The translations under genes and the position numbers were made by a program. A stretch of DNA of 64,000 bases, taken from contig CALHOI010000021.1 in the NCBI GenBank assembly GCA_938035525.1, positions 1-64,000 on the forward strand, given 5' to 3'. Below, piece by piece: positions 29,020-37,772 of the stretch. The stretch's first letter is position 1. Each line of letters opens with the position of its first letter. This stretch comes from an uncultured Granulosicoccaceae bacterium (lineage in GTDB: Bacteria; Pseudomonadota; Gammaproteobacteria; Granulosicoccales; Granulosicoccaceae). Below the pieces are notes generated by a model. The model searched no databases. It was given only the letters and a program-made list of their open reading frames with translations, and was not told where the DNA came from.

Positions 29020-30351
29020 TTAGGTGCGATCGAAGATAGAGCCTGAGGTTGGGCTAAGCAGTTTGTGGTAGAGCTTGCCCGCAGACACATCGGTCATGTT
29101 AGACAAATAATCGGCAATCGCTCGATGACCCTCTTGCTGGTAGTTATCGAACACGTCAGCTGGTAGCAAGCGCTCTGGGTTGGCTGAAAAAATGTCAAAC
29201 AGCTTGATCATGACCTGCTGTCCTTTGTATTGCAGCATTTGCAATTCGGGGCGCAGAATAACGTGCTGCATAACAAAATCTTTGACCAGCAACAGTATTT
29301 CGTAGGCTTGTGGTTCCATTCGCGCTTGCAGGTGCAGCATCGGGTCTTCGAATTCTTCAAGCTTCACAATGTGAATGTTGAGTATCAAATAACCGACCAA
29401 ACGGCTGATGGCATGCTTGCGATCTTTTGGGGAAGAACTGAACAGGTCGCGATTGTATTGGTCGAGTTCAGCGTTAATTGGGTTGTCGTCCATGTTTTCA
29501 ATAACAGCCGATACCTGCGTCTCCCAGGCATCTCGATTAACCAGCCCAAGCGCCAACGCATCTTCTAAATCGTGTACCCCGTAAGCGATATCGTCTGCCA
29601 ACTCCATGATGCTGGTGTCGAACGGTTTAAAGCGAGTGCGACGGTGACCTTTAGCCGGCGTATTCAGCGATAAAAACAAGTCTTTGTCGGGGGCGCTGAA
29701 AGGTTCAAGCAGCCATTCAAGCACATCAGCCTCGGCGTCATAGATACATTTGGGTGGTGCCCAGTGATCAATGTTCAGGTAGTGGTTATCGTGGGTGTTA
29801 TCGGGCTGCTGCGATGGCAGGCTGTAGCGCACGGTTTCTGAATAAAACGCCGGGTACTTTATAGTGCCCAACATCGTGCGGCGGGTTAAGTCGAGGCCGC
29901 ATTCGGCAGAGAACTCACCGAGGCGCGCAATAATGCGTAAGGTTTGACCGTTGGCTTCAAAACCACCGTGATCGCGCATCATAGTGTTAAGCGCAACCTC
30001 ACCACCATGCCCAAAGGGTGAATGGCCAATATCGTGGGCAAGGCATATGGCTTCAATTAGGCTAAAAGACGGAATGAAGTCATGCAGTGCTTCGTTATCG
30101 GGCTGCTCGCGCAACCATTCACAGATACCTGACCCAACCTGCGCAACCTCCAAAGAGTGGGTAAGTCGTGTGCGATAAAAATCGCTTTCACCCAAACCAA
30201 GGACTTGCGTTTTCGACTGCAACGAGCGAAACGAGGCGCTATGGATAATGCGGGCACGGTCTCTTTGATACTGACTGTCGGCGCGAGTGCTGTTAAAGCC
30301 ACGTGACTGGTCGGTATTCCTGGATGATCGGCGTTCAAGCCAGACGCTCAC
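29020..30351 (-). CDS. dgt: Deoxyguanosinetriphosphate triphosphohydrolase-like HD protein
   Basis: A 443-residue HD-superfamily dNTPase that cleaves dGTP, or other dNTPs, to the nucleoside and triphosphate. The start is GTG. HD residues are visible in YRTRLTHSLEVAQVGSG, AICLAHDIGHSPFGHGGE and the downstream ELADDIAYGVHDLEDAL. The segment RDRARIIHSASFRSLQSKTQV is also typical. Length matches the type 2 dGTPase-like subfamily rather than the 505-residue E. coli enzyme. It is convergent with rpsI and divergent from the Nudix gene. Confidence 0.92.
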   Translation of the reverse strand: MSVWLERRSSRNTDQSRGFNSTRADSQYQRDRARIIHSASFRSLQSKTQVLGLGESDFYRTRLTHSLEVAQVGSGICEWLREQPDNEALHDFIPSFSLIEAICLAHDIGHSPFGHGGEVALNTMMRDHGGFEANGQTLRIIARLGEFSAECGLDLTRRTMLGTIKYPAFYSETVRYSLPSQQPDNTHDNHYLNIDHWAPPKCIYDAEADVLEWLLEPFSAPDKDLFLSLNTPAKGHRRTRFKPFDTSIMELADDIAYGVHDLEDALALGLVNRDAWETQVSAVIENMDDNPINAELDQYNRDLFSSSPKDRKHAISRLVGYLILNIHIVKLEEFEDPMLHLQARMEPQAYEILLLVKDFVMQHVILRPELQMLQYKGQQVMIKLFDIFSANPERLLPADVFDNYQQEGHRAIADYLSNMTDVSAGKLYHKLLSPTSGSIFDRT

Positions 30352-30501
30352 AATACGTATTCCTGTGGTTGTGTGCAGATATATGTGAAGACTCTTGCAG
30401 CTTTAGGGCAGCTTATGCGCAGATGTCGACGCACAGACGACTCTATTGTAATCCGAAATCAACGCTTGCAGCCAAGATTGCCTGACAGTTACCCTAGTGC
30501 C

Positions 30502-31041
30502 ATGGAAGAGATGCTGGACATAGTGAACGAGCTGGACGAGGTGATCGGGCAGCAGACCCGTAATGAGGTGCATCGGCACGGGCATAAGCACCGCGCGACA
30601 CATATTATCCTCACCAATTCTGCCAGACAGGTCTTTGTGCAATTGCGATCCATGAGCAAAGACACTAACCCTGGTTTATGGGACACCAGTGCCGCAGGCC
30701 ATGTCGATGCCGGTGAATCTTATCTGGATTGTGCTGCCCGTGAACTGGCAGAAGAACTCGGTGTAACACTTGCGCCCGATGCCTTGTTTGAGGTTGGTCG
30801 GTTGCCACCCACATCACAAAACGGGTTTGAGTTTGTGCGTATCTATTGTGCAAGCTCAGATGACCCTATCACGCTAGAGCCAAATGAAATAGATGACGGG
30901 CGCTGGGTTTCACCTGAGGCGCTTGATCGGTGGCTTGCTGAGAGCCCGGCTGATTTTGCAGCTACCTTTGCCGATATTTGGCACAATACACGCGCAGCTG
31001 TTCTCGGCTGGCACCATGACGGCTCCCTGTCTGATCAATGA
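30502..31041 (+). CDS. Nudix hydrolase (YfcD/IPP-isomerase-like subgroup)
   Basis: About 179 residues from ATG 30502 (MEEMLDIVNELDEVIGQQTR); upstream in-frame codons to 30373 do not look conserved. The Nudix box GHVDAGESYLDCAARELAEELGV (G-x5-E-x7-RELxEELGV) is complete. The N-terminal block ELDEVIGQQTRNEVHRHGHKHRATH and the FVQLRSMSKDTNPGLWD region are shared with YfcD-type enzymes and isopentenyl-diphosphate isomerase-like folds. It should hydrolyse a nucleoside-diphosphate-linked substrate with Mg2+; the substrate is unknown. No clear ribosome-binding site. Confidence 0.85.
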   Translation: MEEMLDIVNELDEVIGQQTRNEVHRHGHKHRATHIILTNSARQVFVQLRSMSKDTNPGLWDTSAAGHVDAGESYLDCAARELAEELGVTLAPDALFEVGRLPPTSQNGFEFVRIYCASSDDPITLEPNEIDDGRWVSPEALDRWLAESPADFAATFADIWHNTRAAVLGWHHDGSLSDQ

Positions 31042-31101
31042 ACAGATTGGCTTTTTTGTTAAAAAGAGATGAGCGATACCAATCGATCGTTAACACGGTT
31101 T

Positions 31102-31131
31102 AAGCACAATAATAGTAAGCACAGTAATAGT
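31102..31131. repeat. Tandem repeat, 15-nt unit, two copies
   Basis: AAGCACAATAATAGT is followed directly by AAGCACAGTAATAGT, one mismatch, in the spacer before the FAD-GcvT gene. Confidence 0.85.
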
Positions 31132-31202
31132 AGAAGTGAGAGCACAGCGACAACAGTCTTGTGGCATCACCAGAGCTTACTGAATCGGGAGTAAAACTGA
31201 CC

Positions 31203-33674
31203 ATGTCTGATGCATTTCCAACGCGCGCCAGCGCCGTCGTTATCGGCGGTGGTGTGACTGGAGCCAGCGTTGCTTATCATCTTGCGAAGCTTGGCTGGCA
31301 AGATGTTGTACTGTTGGAACGCAAGCAATTTGCCTGCGGTACCACCTGGCACGCGGCTGGTTTAATCGGCACCGTTCGCGCCAATGAGAGTCATGCCCGG
31401 CTAACCGAATATTCAATGAATTTATTGCACGAGCTTGAAGAAGAGACCGGGCAGTCTACTGGGTTTCGTCAGGTGGGTAGTTTGAGTATCGCTCACACTG
31501 AAGACCGTTGGGAAGAGTTGCGCCGGGTTGCTTCCATGAATAATGCTTTTGGTGTAACGCAGGTTGATCTGGTCACCGCAGAGGAAATAGGCAATCTGTT
31601 TCCGTTGATGAAGTTTGACGACTTAATCGGTGGGACCTTTGTAGAGCACGATGGCAAAGGTAACCCAATAGAAGTGACTATGGCGTTTATAAAAGGCGCG
31701 CGTCAACGCGGAGCCAAGTGCCTGGAAAATGTACTGGTTGATGATGTCCTTATTGAGAACGGACAGGTAAGGGGTGTGGTAACTGCAAAGGGCACAATTA
31801 AAACTGACTTTGTTGTTAATTGTGGTGGTATGTGGGCAAGGGAGCTTGGCCGGCGAAATAAGATTAACGTGCCTTTGCACGCCTGTGAGCATTATTACGC
31901 TATTACTGAGAAACACGAGGATGTAAAACCGGATCTGCCGGTTTTACGTGATCACGACAAGTGCATATACATAAAAGAAGATGCGGGTGGTTTGCTTGTT
32001 GGCGCATTCGAAAAGAACGCACGGCGTTGGGGGCAACAGGGTATTCCGGCGGATTTTTGTTTTGATGAAATACCGGGTCATATGGAAGACCAACTCATGC
32101 CCGTACTCGAAGATGCGATGGAACGGGTACCCATGCTGGCCGATATTGGCTGGCGTAAATTCTTTTGTGGCCCGGAATCTTTTACCCCGGACGATCAATT
32201 TCATGTTGGCCAGGTGCCCGATGTTAAGGGTTACTTTGTCGCAGCCGGACTTAACTCGGTAGGCATTCAAAGTTCAGGTGGTTTGGGTAAAGTGTGTGCC
32301 GAATGGATGCACGATGGCTTACCGCCATTAGACATGTGGGGTAACGATATACGTCGCATGTTTCCGTTTATGGGAACACAAAAGTTCATTGAAGAACGCG
32401 TGGAAGAGTCGCTGGGTTTGTTGTATGCCAATCACTACCCGTTCCGCCAGTTTGAAACGGCCAGAAACGTTCGCTTGTCACCGATACATCAGCGACTGGT
32501 TGAACACAACGCCTGTTTTGGGCAGGTGGCTGGTTGGGAACGGCCAAACTGGTTTGCACCGCAAGGCGTAACGCCAGAATACCAATACAGTTTTGGTCGG
32601 CAGAACTGGTTTGACTATTCCGCCGCCGAACACAATGCAGCCAGAGAAAAGGTTGCCCTGTTTGATCAATCAACATTCTCAAAGTTTCTGGTTCAGGGTA
32701 ATGATGCCCTTGCGGCGCTGCAGTACCTATGCAGTGCCGACATAGACGTCGCGGTTGATCGAATGGTTTACACCACCTTTTTGAATGATCGCGGCGGTAT
32801 AGAAGCCGACCTGACTGTTATTCGACTTGGCCCAAAGGAATTTATGGCGATTGGCGCTGCGGCCAATGCGCATAAAGATCTGGACTGGATTAAGCGCCAC
32901 GTTGATATAAACAGTCACTGCTTTGTAACGGATGTCACCAACCAATACGCCATGCTGGGTGTCATGGGCCCTAACAGTCGGGCCATGCTTGAACCCTTAT
33001 TGAATATCGATCTTGCCAGCAAAGTATTCCCGTTTGGTCGTTCAATTGAAGCTGAGATAGGGTATGCGCCGGTGCGTGTGTCGCGGGTGTCTTTCGTGGG
33101 TGAAATGGGCTGGGAAGTTCTCGTGCCTGTTGAAATGGCCACAACCGTTTTTGATGCCTTATGGAACGCAGGACAAAATCACGGGCTAACACTGGCAGGG
33201 CTGCATGCGCTGGACAGCTGCCGTATTGAAAAGAAGTTTTTGCATTATGGTCATGATATCGGCGATGAAGACACGCCGCTGGAAGCAGGCATCGGATTTG
33301 TGTGTGCCATGGATAAGCCCATAGCATTTAAAGGTAAAGATGCGATTGCAAAACAGAAGGCTACCGGAACGCATTTAAACAAGCGACTGGTGCAGCTGGT
33401 GCTTGATGACCCTGAGCCCATCTTGTATCACCATGAGCCGATTATGTGTAACAACGAGTGCATTGGTTACTTAAGTTCAGGTAATTACGGGCATACACTG
33501 GGTGCGTCTGTGGGTTTGGGGTATGTCAAGCACAGCGATACCATCAATCAGGCTTGGCTGGACGAGCGTCAATGGGGTATTGATGTTGGTGGGACAGTGT
33601 TTGCTGCCAAAGCCAGTATAAGTGCGCAGTACGATCCTAAAGGTGAGCGTATGCGTGGTGATGGCCAGTCGTAG
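31203..33674 (+). CDS. FAD-dependent dehydrogenase with GcvT domains (sarcosine/dimethylglycine type)
   Basis: About 823 residues from ATG 31203 (MSDAFPTRAS). The N-terminal DAO-type FAD domain has VVIGGGVTGASVAYHLAKLG and a CGTTWHAAGLIG segment, whose His often carries covalent flavin in this family. After about residue 430, the FAO_M linker and GcvT folate-binding domains follow (FDQSTFSKFLVQGNDALAALQYLCS, then LHALDSCRIEKKFLHYGHDIGDEDTPLEAGIGF). Relatives oxidatively demethylate sarcosine, dimethylglycine or similar N-methyl compounds and pass the methyl group to tetrahydrofolate. The exact substrate is not determined by sequence. No glycine-betaine genes are adjacent. Present as a single gene convergent with the ferredoxin-like gene. 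Confidence 0.88.
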   Translation: MSDAFPTRASAVVIGGGVTGASVAYHLAKLGWQDVVLLERKQFACGTTWHAAGLIGTVRANESHARLTEYSMNLLHELEEETGQSTGFRQVGSLSIAHTEDRWEELRRVASMNNAFGVTQVDLVTAEEIGNLFPLMKFDDLIGGTFVEHDGKGNPIEVTMAFIKGARQRGAKCLENVLVDDVLIENGQVRGVVTAKGTIKTDFVVNCGGMWARELGRRNKINVPLHACEHYYAITEKHEDVKPDLPVLRDHDKCIYIKEDAGGLLVGAFEKNARRWGQQGIPADFCFDEIPGHMEDQLMPVLEDAMERVPMLADIGWRKFFCGPESFTPDDQFHVGQVPDVKGYFVAAGLNSVGIQSSGGLGKVCAEWMHDGLPPLDMWGNDIRRMFPFMGTQKFIEERVEESLGLLYANHYPFRQFETARNVRLSPIHQRLVEHNACFGQVAGWERPNWFAPQGVTPEYQYSFGRQNWFDYSAAEHNAAREKVALFDQSTFSKFLVQGNDALAALQYLCSADIDVAVDRMVYTTFLNDRGGIEADLTVIRLGPKEFMAIGAAANAHKDLDWIKRHVDINSHCFVTDVTNQYAMLGVMGPNSRAMLEPLLNIDLASKVFPFGRSIEAEIGYAPVRVSRVSFVGEMGWEVLVPVEMATTVFDALWNAGQNHGLTLAGLHALDSCRIEKKFLHYGHDIGDEDTPLEAGIGFVCAMDKPIAFKGKDAIAKQKATGTHLNKRLVQLVLDDPEPILYHHEPIMCNNECIGYLSSGNYGHTLGASVGLGYVKHSDTINQAWLDERQWGIDVGGTVFAAKASISAQYDPKGERMRGDGQS

Positions 33675-33722
33675 CAACCATAAGATACAGACCAGGTACA
33701 TACATGCCTGGGTATGCCTGTG

Positions 33723-34460
33723 CTAATCGCGCTTAGGTAACGTCGACCATTCTCGCAAAGCATCCAGCGCGTGTGTCATGTGATACTCGCGTTGTTGCTC
33801 GCTATAGCGATAAGCTTGACCTACCGGACACGCATTGCGTGCGTGGCATTGTGTTTTGCAGGAAGAATCGGTTGCCAGTCTTTGTGATACGCAACGATCA
33901 ATATCAAAGACTTTATCTTTACTGGTTGCGCTGGCAGGACAAGCGCTCACACAAGGTGTGTCAGCGCAACTTAAGCAAGGCGAACTCGCTTTTGCAATGT
34001 GCTGTAAATTTTGTATCGGCTGTAATGGCTCAGTACTTTTTATCAGGGCGCGATATGCAAACCATGGCCCATACTCTGGATGCAAACCCAAACCCAGTGG
34101 AGAAGGTGTGCTCCAGCCACTGAGTTCGCCAAGCTTAATGAGTGGAACGGAGTAGCCTGGATATAATATTTGCGCATCTTGTGTTTGTTCGCCGGCAGCG
34201 ATAATTTTTTTTGCAATAGCAACACTAAAATTGTCTACCGGGTTATTACCGACACGTGCATTGTCGCGCTCACGTGATGTCATTGCCTCCCAAAACGCAC
34301 CGCCTGCGTTGGCAAGCAATAAAATATAACAGTTGTCGAAGTGAGTGTTGCATGCATCACGTAATTTTTGCTTTGCTGAATTGGGTAAGTCGTTATAGGC
34401 AAATGAACTGCTGACTAATCCGTGTTGTTCTATGAGCTCTTTAATTTTGTGTATTGGCAT
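33723..34460 (-). CDS. QueG-like 4Fe-4S protein
   Basis: A 245-residue soluble protein. The C-terminal third carries two probable [4Fe-4S] sites: CLSCADTPCVSACP (spacing C-x2-C-x4-C-x3-CP, the third Cys shifted from the usual x2) and a group C...SSCKTQCHARNACPVG. The N-terminal two-thirds resemble the domain preceding the ferredoxin module of epoxyqueuosine-reductase-like proteins (ILLLANAGGAFWEAM, YPGYSVPLIKLGELSGW, PLGLGLHPEYGPWFAYRALI), but the length is two thirds of QueG and corrinoid-binding features are not evident. Likely an electron-transfer or reductase protein of unknown partner. It is convergent with the FAD-GcvT gene 48 nt away, but on the opposite strand, so not the same transcript. 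Confidence 0.6.
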   Translation of the reverse strand: MPIHKIKELIEQHGLVSSSFAYNDLPNSAKQKLRDACNTHFDNCYILLLANAGGAFWEAMTSRERDNARVGNNPVDNFSVAIAKKIIAAGEQTQDAQILYPGYSVPLIKLGELSGWSTPSPLGLGLHPEYGPWFAYRALIKSTEPLQPIQNLQHIAKASSPCLSCADTPCVSACPASATSKDKVFDIDRCVSQRLATDSSCKTQCHARNACPVGQAYRYSEQQREYHMTHALDALREWSTLPKRD

Positions 34461-34778
34461 TGTTACTGTTCGTCTGTTTATTGACGTAAAACAAGGTGTA
34501 AATCGATACAGATTTTAAGAACACAAGTGCATGAATTTGTTAACAAGCGTTTCGTGCCTTGTGTTATTTCACCGTTTTTCCCTGCATACAAGCGATATAT
34601 AGCAATTCACTATCTTTAACGCAGTATAACGCGTTGTTTATTCCGTTTTAGCGCTTATCATATTGGGCAGGAGTTGTGAGGGACCAGGCTTATTGGCTAA
34701 ACCTTGATGCGCACGATGTACTCCGGAATTTGTCCCTGTGTGCACAGGTTGGTTTTATTCAAATGAGGAACTCTAACG
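34461..34778. other. Intergenic region upstream of the Gly-rich protein
   Basis: A 318-nt divergent spacer. TTGTTT (34634-34639), 16 nt, TATCAT (34656-34661) is a plausible sigma-70 promoter for the gene at 34779. I see no ORF or strong hairpin otherwise. Confidence 0.4.
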
Positions 34779-35081
34779 ATGTTAGGTACAATTATTTCTG
34801 CAGTTCTCGGCGGCGGTGGCGGCTTTCTTGGTGGTGAGCTTGTTTCAGGTTTACTCGGTGGCGGTGGTCCTGGTGGCATGCTGGGTTCCATAGCGCCTGC
34901 ACTTGGTGGTTTGCTTGGTGGTGGTGCTGTTGGTGGACTGATGGGCCGTGGCGGTGATGCGGCTGCAGCTGGTAATGCGGCTGCAAGCGGTAAGCTTAAT
35001 ATCGGCAGCATGGTTGGCGGTTTGGCCGCTGGTGCTGGTGCAGGCGGTATTGTTCAAGCTATCATGGGTATGATCGCGTAA
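34779..35081 (+). CDS. Glycine-rich hydrophobic miniprotein
   Basis: A 100-residue protein, 36 of the residues Gly, the remainder mostly Leu, Ala, Ile and Met. Stretches such as MLGTIISAVLGGGGGFLGG and LLGGGAVGGLMGRGG resemble glycine zippers, so the protein may insert in or associate with membrane, or oligomerise. There is no signal peptide, no Cys and only four or so charged residues. GAGGA lies 9 nt before the ATG and a terminator follows 60 nt after the stop, so it is a well-defined single-gene unit despite the simple composition. No function can be assigned. The overlapping minus-strand proline-rich frame is a shadow. Confidence 0.7.
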   Translation: MLGTIISAVLGGGGGFLGGELVSGLLGGGGPGGMLGSIAPALGGLLGGGAVGGLMGRGGDAAAAGNAAASGKLNIGSMVGGLAAGAGAGGIVQAIMGMIA

Positions 35082-35141
35082 GCATAATCATCCCTTTCCG
35101 GCGGAGCTTCGGCTTTGGCCGGTACGGCTTGTTCGAAAAGA

Positions 35142-35166
35142 GGGTGCGCTTGTCGCACCCTTTTTT
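35142..35166 (+). terminator. Rho-independent terminator after the Gly-rich gene
   Basis: GGGTGCG (35142-35148), short loop, CGCACCC (35154-35160), then T6. Confidence 0.9.
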
Positions 35167-35218
35167 GTGGACGAGCATATATGCGCTGAAATAGGGATGC
35201 ATTTTAAAAGAGAAAAGA

Positions 35219-35683
35219 ATGAATTACTGGTTACTAAAGTCCGAGCCCGATGCGTTTAGCATTGATGACTTGCGTTCTATGCCGGGTAAAAAAGATCACT
35301 GGGATGGCATTCGTAATTATCAAGCGCGCAACATGATGAGGGATGACATGCGCAAAGGTGACATGGCGTTTTTTTACCATTCAAGTTGCGCTGTTCCCGG
35401 CATTGTTGGTACGGTAGAAATTGTTAAAGAAGCCTACGATGACTTTACCGCATTAGACCGTAAGTCAAAGTACTTTGATGCCAAAGCCAGTAGAGATAAT
35501 CCGCGCTGGTGCATGGTAGATGTAAAATTCAAAAAGAAATTCAAAGAAATTGTTTCGCTTGCTGAGCTTAAGGAAAATAACAAGCTTGCTGATATGACCT
35601 TGTTAAAAAAAGGCAATCGCTTATCGATCATGCCAGTCAGTGCCAAGCACTGGAAAATCATCCAAAGTATGGTTGATGCCTGA
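35219..35683 (+). CDS. EVE-domain protein (THYN1-like)
   Basis: A 154-residue single-domain protein. MNYWLLKSEPDAFSIDDL, the DHWDGIRNYQARNMMRDDMRKGDMAFFYHSS region, and PGIVGTVEIVKEAYDD are characteristic of the EVE (PUA-like) fold, which binds modified DNA or RNA bases in its aromatic pocket. The PRWCMVDVKFKKKF segment supplies further pocket residues. In bacteria EVE domains occur alone, as here, or fused to restriction and antiphage modules; no such neighbours are present. GAGAAAAG precedes the ATG. Confidence 0.9.
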   Translation: MNYWLLKSEPDAFSIDDLRSMPGKKDHWDGIRNYQARNMMRDDMRKGDMAFFYHSSCAVPGIVGTVEIVKEAYDDFTALDRKSKYFDAKASRDNPRWCMVDVKFKKKFKEIVSLAELKENNKLADMTLLKKGNRLSIMPVSAKHWKIIQSMVDA

Positions 35684-35715
35684 GTACGGCCATTTTTTGG
35701 TCACTTTTTCCTTGT

Positions 35716-35767
35716 GATTTTCTCTGCGACTTTCTCTGCGACTTTCTGTGCGATTTTCTGTGCGATT
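35716..35767. repeat. Tandem repeat, 12-nt unit, about 4.3 copies
   Basis: Units GATTTTCTCTGC, GACTTTCTCTGC, GACTTTCTGTGC, GATTTTCTGTGC and a partial GATT follow the EVE gene stop codon. Changes between units are single C/T or C/G substitutions. Confidence 0.92.
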
Positions 35768-35861
35768 AAAGTCCAATAAAGCGCCTGGCGAATCGCCAGC
35801 TGGAACAGCTTGTGCTTGAGCAGATGCTACACTTTAGTTTTAACACCTTAAAGCGCTTATC

Positions 35862-36410
35862 ATGCAAGTAATCGACACAGCACTGGATGACGTCAAAATT
35901 ATCGAACCACGTGTGTTTGGTGATGACCGGGGTTTTTTCCTGGAAACCTGGAGCGACGCTGGATTCAAAAACCTGGGTCTGGACATCGATTTCGTGCAGG
36001 ATAACCATTCCCGATCAGCTCAAGGCGTATTGCGCGGTCTGCACTACCAGATAAAACACCCCCAAGGCAAACTGGTTCGCTGTACCTCGGGCGAGGTGTT
36101 CGATGTTGCAGTCGATTTACGCAAATCGTCCAAACAATTCGGTCAATGGGTTGGTGTGGTTTTGTCAGCGGACAACAAGCGTCAGCTATGGGTACCACCC
36201 GGATTTGCGCACGGGTTTTACGTGATGTCCGAATGGGCTGATTTCCAATATAAGTGTTCGGACATTTATGCTCCCGACTACGAACGCAGTTTGCTGTGGA
36301 ATGATCCTGCGATTGGCATTGATTGGCCTTTGGTCGATGGTGCGCAAACCCAATTAGCCGCCAAAGATGAAGCGGCGGTCGTGTTGGCCGATGCCGATGT
36401 CTTTGACTAG
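35862..36410 (+). CDS. rfbC: dTDP-4-dehydrorhamnose 3,5-epimerase
   Basis: A 182-residue cupin-fold epimerase that inverts C3 and C5 of dTDP-4-keto-6-deoxyglucose. Evidence: VIEPRVFGDDRGFFLETW near the start, QDNHSRSAQGVLRGLHYQIKHPQGKLVRC with the catalytic His, GEVFDVAVDLRKSS and LWVPPGFAHGFYVMS. Length is normal. rfbB follows 170 nt later on the same strand; no rfbD follows. The partner rfbA is 29 kb upstream. Confidence 0.96.
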   Translation: MQVIDTALDDVKIIEPRVFGDDRGFFLETWSDAGFKNLGLDIDFVQDNHSRSAQGVLRGLHYQIKHPQGKLVRCTSGEVFDVAVDLRKSSKQFGQWVGVVLSADNKRQLWVPPGFAHGFYVMSEWADFQYKCSDIYAPDYERSLLWNDPAIGIDWPLVDGAQTQLAAKDEAAVVLADADVFD

Positions 36411-36580
36411 GTTCCTCTGCGTTGTGGCGTAGCTGGACGGTTTGCGTGCGCCAAAAATATGGCGATGCGACCCTTTCCCTCAGTCCGTTCCAGGCGCATT
36501 TACTGCACCTATTTCTACTGTTAACCGGCCAAATTAGTTTGGCTGGTATTCAGAAGTAACTCGCAGTAGAGAGAGTAATC

Positions 36581-37687
36581 ATGAAAAACATGCTTGTCAC
36601 TGGCGCGGCTGGTTTTATTGGTGCTAACTTTGTTCGTTATCATCGAGAACAACACCCCGAGGACAACATTGTCATAGTCGACGCGTTGACCTATGCCGGT
36701 AACACACACAACCTCGATGGTGTGCTTGGAGATCAGTGTCGGCTTGAGGTTGCCGATATTAACAATACTGAGTGCATGATACGGCTGTTACGTGATCATC
36801 GAATAGACACCGTGGTTCATTTTGCTGCTGAAAGTCACGTTGATCGTTCTATCACAGGGCCTGATGCTTTTATTGAAGCTAATGTGTTGGGCACACACAG
36901 CTTATTAAAAGCCGCAAGACAAGTATGGCAAGTCGAAGCGCGTGCGGTTGAGAATCATCGATTCCATCATGTGTCTACTGACGAAGTCTACGGCACATTA
37001 TCAATGCACGACCCGGCATTCACTGAAGACACAGCCTATGCACCTAATTCGCCGTACTCGGCGAGTAAGGCATCATCGGATTTTCTGGTTCGCGCTTACC
37101 ACCACACTTATGGTTTGCAAGCCACCACCAGTAATTGCTCAAACAATTACGGACCCTATCACTTTCCCGAAAAATTAATTCCACTGGTGATTCTGAATGT
37201 ACTGGATGGTAAAAACTTACCAATTTATGGCGATGGTAAAAACATACGTGATTGGCTGCACGTTGAAGATCATGCATTGGGGATTGATTTGGTTTTGCAA
37301 AAGGGACGAGTCGGAGAAACCTACAATATTGGTGGCTGCAATGAATGGACTAACATCGACATAGTGAATCTGATTTGTGATTTGATTGACCAGCGCTTTG
37401 TCAACAGTCAATCACTGCGACAGCGTTACCCAAAGTGCCCCGCATCGCAAAGCGAGGCGTGCCAGTCGCTTATTACTTTTGTTAGCGACAGGGCAGGGCA
37501 TGATTTCCGTTATGCTATCGATACTCAAAAAATTCGGTCGGAACTTGGTTACGAACCGAAAGTGACATTTGAATCTGGTATTGAGAAAACGCTTGACTGG
37601 TATCTTGAAAACTATGTGTGGTGGGAAGCGGTACTGGATGGTAGTTATCGGACCGAGATACCCTCTGCTGCAAGCAAAGCTGCTTAG
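36581..37687 (+). CDS. rfbB: dTDP-glucose 4,6-dehydratase
   Basis: A 368-residue extended SDR that forms dTDP-4-keto-6-deoxyglucose with bound NAD+. It shows MLVTGAAGFIGANFVRYH, HFAAESHVDRSITGPDAFIEANVLGT, HHVSTDEVYGTL with catalytic Asp-Glu, NSPYSASKASSDFLVRAYHHTYGL with Tyr and Lys, and NCSNNYGPYHFPEKLIPL. Length is typical. Between about residues 270 and 305 there is an insertion-like Cys/Ser-rich stretch (RYPKCPASQSEACQSL) not usual in RfbB. AGAGAG lies upstream of the ATG. Confidence 0.95.
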   Translation: MKNMLVTGAAGFIGANFVRYHREQHPEDNIVIVDALTYAGNTHNLDGVLGDQCRLEVADINNTECMIRLLRDHRIDTVVHFAAESHVDRSITGPDAFIEANVLGTHSLLKAARQVWQVEARAVENHRFHHVSTDEVYGTLSMHDPAFTEDTAYAPNSPYSASKASSDFLVRAYHHTYGLQATTSNCSNNYGPYHFPEKLIPLVILNVLDGKNLPIYGDGKNIRDWLHVEDHALGIDLVLQKGRVGETYNIGGCNEWTNIDIVNLICDLIDQRFVNSQSLRQRYPKCPASQSEACQSLITFVSDRAGHDFRYAIDTQKIRSELGYEPKVTFESGIEKTLDWYLENYVWWEAVLDGSYRTEIPSAASKAA

Positions 37688-37772
37688 CAACAGGGTTAGT
37701 AATCTTATGCGAGTGTATCCTCGCTTGCCGAACTGCCCATTCTTCGGCATGCACAAATATCAGTAGTTGCTG

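Noticed and set aside
34697-35011. Proline-rich minus-strand frame over the Gly-rich gene
   Set aside because: Gly codons (GGT/GGC) read in reverse give Pro/Ser/Thr. The plus-strand frame has ribosome-binding site and terminator.
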